Assembly: GCA_027579435.1 (NCBI GenBank)
Contig: JANBPK010001347.1
Span: 1-21,811, forward strand
DNA from: Candolleomyces eurysporus
Taxonomy: Eukaryota; Basidiomycota; Agaricomycetes; Agaricales; Psathyrellaceae
Direction of reading: 5' to 3'
Length of the DNA stretch: 21,811 nucleotides
Positions within the stretch are counted from its first letter, which is position 1. Each line of letters opens with the position of its first letter. Of the stretch, positions 16,307-21,811 are shown in pieces. Under the pieces are notes generated by a model that was not told where the DNA came from, searched no databases, and worked only from the letters and a program-made list of their open reading frames with translations. The position numbers and the translations under genes are program-made.

Positions 16307-17742
16307 CCCAACCCGATGCGCAAACATGGGGCCCACAATTCATCTGACAACACAGGCGCTTCAAGGTCTTCGATCACTGACCGCAGACAAGGAGGGAAAG
16401 ATGATCTCAGCACTGGCTGCACCTGCTGCGGGAGAACAGCGGGACTAGAACAGGCAGAGTAGCTGAGCGCTCCTCATAGGGTTGCTCTGTACGAGCACGC
16501 CGTCAATGTCAGAATTCCAATGGATAGCCTACATCAACTCCCAAGAGAGGGAGCTCGTGCGGTGCGCGGCCCGGGTAACATGCCTCATGCAGATTTTTCG
16601 ATCCAATCAAGGCTTAAATCGGTCGCTAGTACATATGCTGTTAAAGAGATCGAAAGCTCAAGCACCACAAATTCATTGAGTCGTAGTTACTGAGACCGTT
16701 GTCATCGAGTTTCAGGTCATGTTGAATTGAAAAATCAAGGTCGAAAGTGAAGCAAATTAAATTAAAAATTCAGCTCCAAGTAGACAGCAATGTTGAATAA
16801 TACTGCCCAAACTGTCGTCGCTGAGATGAGATAAAGCCTTGGCCTTTTCTATGGCCACAGAAGCTTGAATTCAATAGATCTTTCTCTCCTCTCCCCACCT
16901 GGGCGAACGTATGTCGATGCAAACTTTAAAGGGGTCCAGCTGATGGAATTCTGGTCATCTCGAATGAAAACCAACAAGATGATTTTGCATACGGGTCAGT
17001 TGTCTTCATTCATCCCAGTTGACATCCATGTTGCTATACCAGAGCATCACAATCACCACGTGTTCCAGACTCGGAGGGGTTTGTTGGTATTCGGTAGAAC
17101 GGGGTGGGTATCATTCGGGAAAGCGAGAAATCAACCCGCGCCCGGGAGAAGGGATAGTCGAGGACGGGATGCCCTAAACGAGTGAGAGACGCCAGGTCCA
17201 AAATCCTAGCCCAGAGACATTTGTAGCTTTCATAGTTTAGTGTTGTCCATGTCTGCAATCGACTAGAGGTGATTCGTGAAATATCCCGAGCAGCGAGTAA
17301 TGCGTGGAGTCCACTTTATTCAGCCCCGTTGCTGGCGGGTCGCTATTAGTAATCGGTTTTCCATGGGCCCCTCTCTATTTGGCTTGGCTTAACAGCCTTG
17401 AAAAGCTATATACAGACAGAAAATGACACTTCGGACAGAACGATAGCTGTTTGCCCCTACTTTCAACAATGATCCTTCACTCACTGCTGTATGTATTCGG
17501 CCTGGCGTTTAGCGAGTTAAATCTATTAGGCTACATGTCTTTTCTGGAACGACAACCCTGGAGCCGGGAAATCGGCGCGTACACTCGAACCTCTGGAGAT
17601 TGGCGGCTAAATACTGCAAGTGTGCCACATGACCGGCCTCCATGTGAGCTTTGCTTATCGATGACTTGATAAGATCTCAGCAGACATTCTTCAAGTTTAA
17701 CGCGAACCACATCCTCACAGTCCCATCCTTCTGAACGCAACC
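16307..17742. other. Intergenic stretch, no supported gene
   Basis: About 1.4 kb between the divergent DUF6533 and F-box genes. Only short ORFs of up to about 106 codons occur, none with a recognisable domain, credible splice structure or good composition. The regulatory regions of both genes must lie here. A TATATA at 17407-17412 is 330 bp from the F-box ATG and too far to call its core promoter. No RNA gene or repeat seen. Confidence 0.5.
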
Positions 17743-19463
17743 ATGGATCTCGCCTCTGGCACCGAGCACTTCAACGTTCAAAATGTTCCTTCCGACAAAG
17801 AAATACCGGCCATAAGCGACGTGGTTACCAAAGGCGAGGAGGGTTTGAAGAAAACCGAAGGGAGGATGGACGGGCTCAGGCAGGAGATACGAGCATTGGA
17901 GGAGCGCCGGGAGATAAAAGAGAGAGAAGCGAACAGACGAAAGCATCTACTTTCCCCCATCCAGCGAGTCAATGTCGACGTCCTGACGTCGATCTTTCTC
18001 TCAGTGGTCGATGTGCTTGATGACAATGATTTGTGGATCGCGGCAGAGGGTCACCCAACCATATTTCTGGACATCAGTCACGTTTGCCAGCGCTGGCGTG
18101 AAGTGGTTGTTGCCATGAAACTACTTTGGCGTCATCTACATATTATGCTTCCTTGCTATCCTCGATCATCGAGCGAGCAGGAAACATGGAGGATGAAGGT
18201 TGTGAATCTCCTTCAACTGACAAGATTGTGGATTTCACGCTCCGAACCCTATCATCTTAGTGTCAAGATCGCCGATGGGGGTACTATGTTGTCGTACAGC
18301 CCAGTAGGAGTTGGTGCCTTTGTCACGGAGTGTGTCGAGTTCAACGAACTTATAGGGGTCATATGTTCCTCATCAACCCGGTGGAAGGATTTGTGCATAT
18401 TTATCGGCTTCCCTCAGGCACAGCTTCCCAACTTCCCCACCACCCGTCTTTTAACCGTCCCTCCCCAATCCACCCCAGTACTCACAACTGTCAAACTCGA
18501 CTGTGACATAACCCAACACCAAGAGGAAAACCCACTAAACGAACACATGGTGTCGAGCAAGAATATCTTCAGCGCACCAACATTGCGCTCGTTGAGAATA
18601 GGTCATCAAGTCTTGTTTCACGATCTTACGCGCATGCCCATTGTGTGGTCCAATTTAGAGCATTTTTCTTTTCGTGGATATCCCCCAGANGTCCCCCCAN
18701 TCGTCTAGACCTGGCACATGCTTTGGCGTTGCTTGAGGCATGCCCAAACCTCGTCACATGCCATCTCCACTTCCAGATGGATTTCACCATACCGATAGGC
18801 CGTGCACCAGTACGACTCCAGAGACTCAAGGAGTTAGTGTTCACGCCACACATATCCCATCTTCCCAAAGGGTTCGCCCGATTTCTCATCCTTCCATCTC
18901 TTCGTAAGCTCGAGGTCATGTCTACCTGGGGCAGGTGCACGCCACGCGAATACCAAGAGATTGGGCTTTCCGAATTCCTTGACTTTTTTGGGCCCACCCT
19001 TGAAGATGTCACATTTTGCTACAAATCTTTGACACAGACCGGCCTTCACGATTGCCTTGCACATTTGCCGAACGTTACTTCCCTGGGACTCGTCTCTAAT
19101 GAACGAGTTTCAAACGCCTGGAATGCCGAAGGTGCAAAGCTCAATAGCGATATTTTCAAGCTCCTCTCGCCCCAATTCGATGGGACAGGTGCTACTGTCA
19201 CTCAACTGCCCCTGTGCCCAAGGATCGAAGTGTTCAGGTTTTTTGCGCCCAGAGGTGAAGTTGCTGAGGAGGCGCTGATCAATTTCATTGATACGCGACA
19301 GCGGGAGATAAACGATCGGTCTTTGCACGACGGGGTCGCCCGCCTGCGGGAGGTCGATTGCAGCTACTATGAATTCCAAGCTGTTCATTTCAAAGGGGCA
19401 CTTCGTAGCAGAGGGGTTGACATGGAAGCTTTTTTGCTGACGCAGCGGAACCGTTATCTTTGA
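17743..19463 (+). CDS. F-box protein with N-terminal coiled coil; one frame break at N bases
   Basis: ATG 17743 in a good context (CAACCATGG). Residues about 28-66 are a charged coiled coil (RMDGLRQEIRALEERREIKE). An F-box follows at about 67-130 (LLSPIQRVNVDVLTSIFL, then HVCQRWREVV and LLWRHL), the Skp1-binding part of SCF ubiquitin ligases. The rest is leucine-rich, with repeats of the type LRSLRIGHQVLFHDL and LRKLEVMS expected of a substrate-recognition domain; such genes are greatly expanded in Agaricomycetes. The first frame ends at TAG 18706-18708; the protein clearly continues one base out of register from about 18690 to TGA 19461-19463 (ARALALLEACPNLV-like text, HFQMDFTIPIG, LEDVTFCYK). 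The break coincides with N18690 and N18700, each beside a C-run, so a base-calling error is more likely than a real mutation. Whole length about 570 residues, no introns seen. Confidence 0.82.
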
Positions 19464-20342
19464 TTGTTAACTTTATTTCTTTGTTTCCTATCGTCCGATA
19501 TATTTGTTCACCGATATTTCCTCTGATATGTGCTCCCTGCATCCTCATAGTTTCCGTATTAACATCAATCTCTCAGATCTCATGTAGTCTCTACCATCAC
19601 CATGTTCTTCAGACTCTTTCTTGAATTATGCACCTATATTTGGCTCATCATACAAGCGCTGAGTTAATATGGATGTTGCCTAGACAGCGCCTACGTTCAT
19701 GCTTAATCGATCAACTATGAATTGAAAGATGCAATAATCGTGCACTGGTGATTTTCCCAAGTAGAACTTGAAAGTACAGAGCCGTGCACAAACTAGTACG
19801 ACGACTTCGATACAGTACTGCCACTCGATCTTCGGTTTGTCAATTTTTGACTCCATGGTCACCGTCGAGCACCAGCAGCTGTCCCCCTCCTTGTTTGTGT
19901 CATCCCTCTGCCTATCATCCGTTATCAAAGCCTTAGAATTGGGAATGTACACCTTGTCGAGAGCCCAAGCGACGCGAACATGCGAGTTTTTTGTGCAATT
20001 TAGTCTCCATGCAGATTATCTGCATTTCCTCGCCCTCCATATATATGTAGCGCTTTTATTCTAAGGTCTCCTGCCTGAAACTGCCGTTTCATGCACCATC
20101 GCGGCGCGGCGGACGTTGCAGCAATAGGGGTAAACGCGCCTCAAATGGTTGAAATTGATCGTGATTTCCCACAGGCCCCGAGGTCGTGATACAATACCTA
20201 TTTTTCGTTCCGTTCCACCACCTCCATAGATTTTGGCTAGAGGCAGGTACGTTTCTAGGCTTCTCTCGGGTCCTTTTTTTATGCTCGAGGGGGGCGTTAT
20301 AGAAATGTCCTGGAGCACTTCGACGCCGATAGAGCTCAACCC
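19464..20342. other. Intergenic stretch, no supported gene
   Basis: About 880 bp downstream of the F-box gene. AT-rich at first, as expected for its 3' flank. Small ORFs on both strands show no domain or splice support. No repeat, tRNA or other RNA gene was recognised. Confidence 0.45.
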
Positions 20343-21690
20343 ATTTGCGTTGTTGGTATCAGCTTTTGCAACAGCTATGCATCCCAGTCGATAGCTGTGC
20401 CTCTGTATTCTATCCTGAGCTTATGAGCTTTACAGGAAGGCCAAGCAGAGTGCATCTCCAACAACGATGGAGAGCGCCATCTCATTCTCGAGTGAAGAAT
20501 TGGTACGGTCTCTACCCCCCAAAACCATCCTCTAACAACTGTATCTAGTATATTGGATACCAAGTCAAGGAACGGCTCGTTCAAAAGGCGAAAGATTCTA
20601 TTGCGATCTCTTTGGCACAAAGTGCGCCTTTTTCCCTCCCTTCGCCTTTCTAGGCGCTTATATGACGCAGATTCTCCAAGATCCTCAGCCTACAACCCCT
20701 ACTGCTAGCGTCCCCCGTCATCCGACGCCCCACTTTCCCAGACACCACCGTCTACGAGGTCGAAATCCTCCAACCCGCTCCTTCTCCTTTCCCGGCCCCA
20801 TCCAATCCTACCTTGAAAGTGAATTCTCCCCAAGCAAACACTCCTCGCTCGGAGCCCACGTGTACCACTCGCATCCTCACTCTCTTCGAGGTGGCTCCAT
20901 CTTCCTTAGATCCTTACTGACCTCTGCCAAAGACTTTCTTAGCAACAAGGTTGAAGGCGCCGTTACCACCGTCCCACTTGGTGGTCCGTGGAACAGCGAG
21001 CAGCACTTTAAACCCCTGCGAAGCATGCTGGTATTCCTGCAGTCCACTGGCAGGTTCTGGAGGAAGCTGCGGCTGCTGCCTCCAACCCCACCTCTGCCAC
21101 TTGGGTTAGGTACGATGCTTCTCCCTTGCTCCCAGATCGTACCCAGCTCATCTTCAGCGTCGGGTCTCCTTCCACCTCCCTCTCCCTCCTCTCTATCCGT
21201 AAGGGTCTCAGCGAAGTCCTCTCTTCGTCGTATCACCTCGACGTCGGCGTGAACCAGATCGGCAATAAGCTTATCAAGCACTTTGCTGCTATTTCGCTAA
21301 AAAGCCACAAGTCCTTTTGACGGTTGGGCTCACACCTGCAGGCTCCGTTCAAGATCAACGTGCCGAGGCTCGATTGCGACTGACGATCAAAGCACCAAGC
21401 AGACGATCAGCACCAGTCCGGGAGCCGCCACCTGCAGCGTCGAGTCTCTCAAAGACGGGATTGAGTACACAGGCTCCATCAACCGAACGCGATTCGACAT
21501 GGTTGCGCCACCCGTCTACGTCTCTATCGCGGACCACATCGCCTCCTTGCTCTTCTGCGCCGGATTGGACTCGCACGAGGTCGAAGAGATTGCGTATGTG
21601 GGAGGTCCGTGTCGGAGTGAGGAGCATGCGGAATTGGGTGGGGTTTTGTGCCAGAAAGAGGAAGGAGGAGGGGACGACCGACACGCCTAG
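20343..21690 (+). pseudogene. SSZ1-like Hsp70 pseudogene (ribosome-associated complex subunit)
   Basis: Pieces of an atypical Hsp70 nucleotide-binding domain follow in family order but in shifting frames: VVGISFCNS (20349), ECISNNDGER (about 20450-20480), AISFSSEEL then YIGYQVKERLVQKAKDSI (across an intron at 20503-20548), DFLSNKVEGAVTTVP (about 20933), DRTQLIF and STSLSLLSIRKGL (21135-21215), VQDQRAEARLRL (about 21350), SPGAATCSVESLKDGIEYTG and RFDMVAPPVY (21415-21525), and EVEEIAYVGG (about 21580). This order and the SPGAATCSVESLKDG block are those of SSZ1 (Pdr13), which with zuotin forms the RAC chaperone on ribosomes. Frameshifts, in-frame stops and a missing start show that it cannot make the protein; homology fades after YVGG, so the substrate-binding part is lost. 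The retained intron marks it as a DNA-level duplicate and not a retrocopy. A functional copy elsewhere is assumed. Confidence 0.8.
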
Positions 21691-21811
21691 GCCTCTGCAG
21701 CCACCTGAAGAACTCCAACCGTTTCATTGGATCGCATTCCCAGCACTTAACGGTGGTGGTCGTATCATGCTTGTCTGCTTTTCCTTCTCCCACAATTGCA
21801 AACTTCGTCGC

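Noticed and set aside
16865..17258. 106-codon + ORF and 74-codon - ORF between the DUF6533 and F-box genes
   Set aside because: No recognisable domain or splice structure, and they overlap each other; likely chance.
19768..20064. 98-codon ORF after the F-box gene
   Set aside because: AT-rich flank with a composition unlike the local genes and no domain.
20662..21281. Separate 196-codon + ORF and 134-codon - ORF as new genes
   Set aside because: The region is occupied by the SSZ1-like remnant; the ORFs are out-of-frame or antisense readings of its blocks.

Overview
The window looks like nuclear DNA of a mushroom-forming basidiomycete (Agaricomycetes). Host genes carry many short introns (about 46-98 nt, GT-AG with CTAAC/CTGAC-like branch sites). 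The protein families fit that group: a DUF6533 membrane protein, an F-box protein with a coiled-coil front, a DUF4246 protein, a DUF7223-like protein and an SSZ1-type Hsp70 remnant. All family names come from recalled sequence patterns; no database search was possible.

Layout. (1) 1-8896 is a Ty3/gypsy LTR retrotransposon of the chromovirus type, on the + strand, with its 5' LTR cut off by the window edge. Only the last 279 bp of the 5' LTR are present; the 3' LTR is complete at 7895-8896. The inside holds a gag region, a long pol (protease, RT, RNase H, integrase, chromodomain) and a third ORF in the position where retroviruses carry env. Several features are unusual: a 10-nt self-primer match instead of a tRNA primer site, coding sequence that starts in the LTR and runs across the primer site, four repeated Cys/His modules ahead of gag with no ATG, a likely -1 frameshift signal between gag and pol, and a 31-32 bp tandem repeat in the 3' end of pol. 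The two LTRs differ at 2 of the 279 comparable positions, so the insertion is young. Many isolated Ns inside gag-pol suggest that near-identical copies were collapsed in the assembly.

(2) 8897-9842 is the 3' part of a DUF7223-like gene whose coding exon the element split. (3) 9737-10716 and 13332-14199 are diverged direct copies of the end of that gene plus its downstream DNA. Between them lies an intact five-exon DUF4246 gene (11133-13208), a probable 2-oxoglutarate/iron oxygenase-like protein. (4) 14512-16222 on the minus strand is a DUF6533 multi-pass membrane protein that I could resolve into 14 exons, one of 6 nt and one bounded by a GC-AG intron. (5) 17743-19463 is an F-box protein gene with one frame break at two N bases. 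(6) 20343 to about 21690 is a decayed SSZ1-like Hsp70 pseudogene that still holds an intron.

The host genes show no sign of forming a pathway. The unifying theme is an accessory, repeat-rich region: a recent retroelement insertion, a segmental duplication and gene decay. The retroelement is the most interesting system here.
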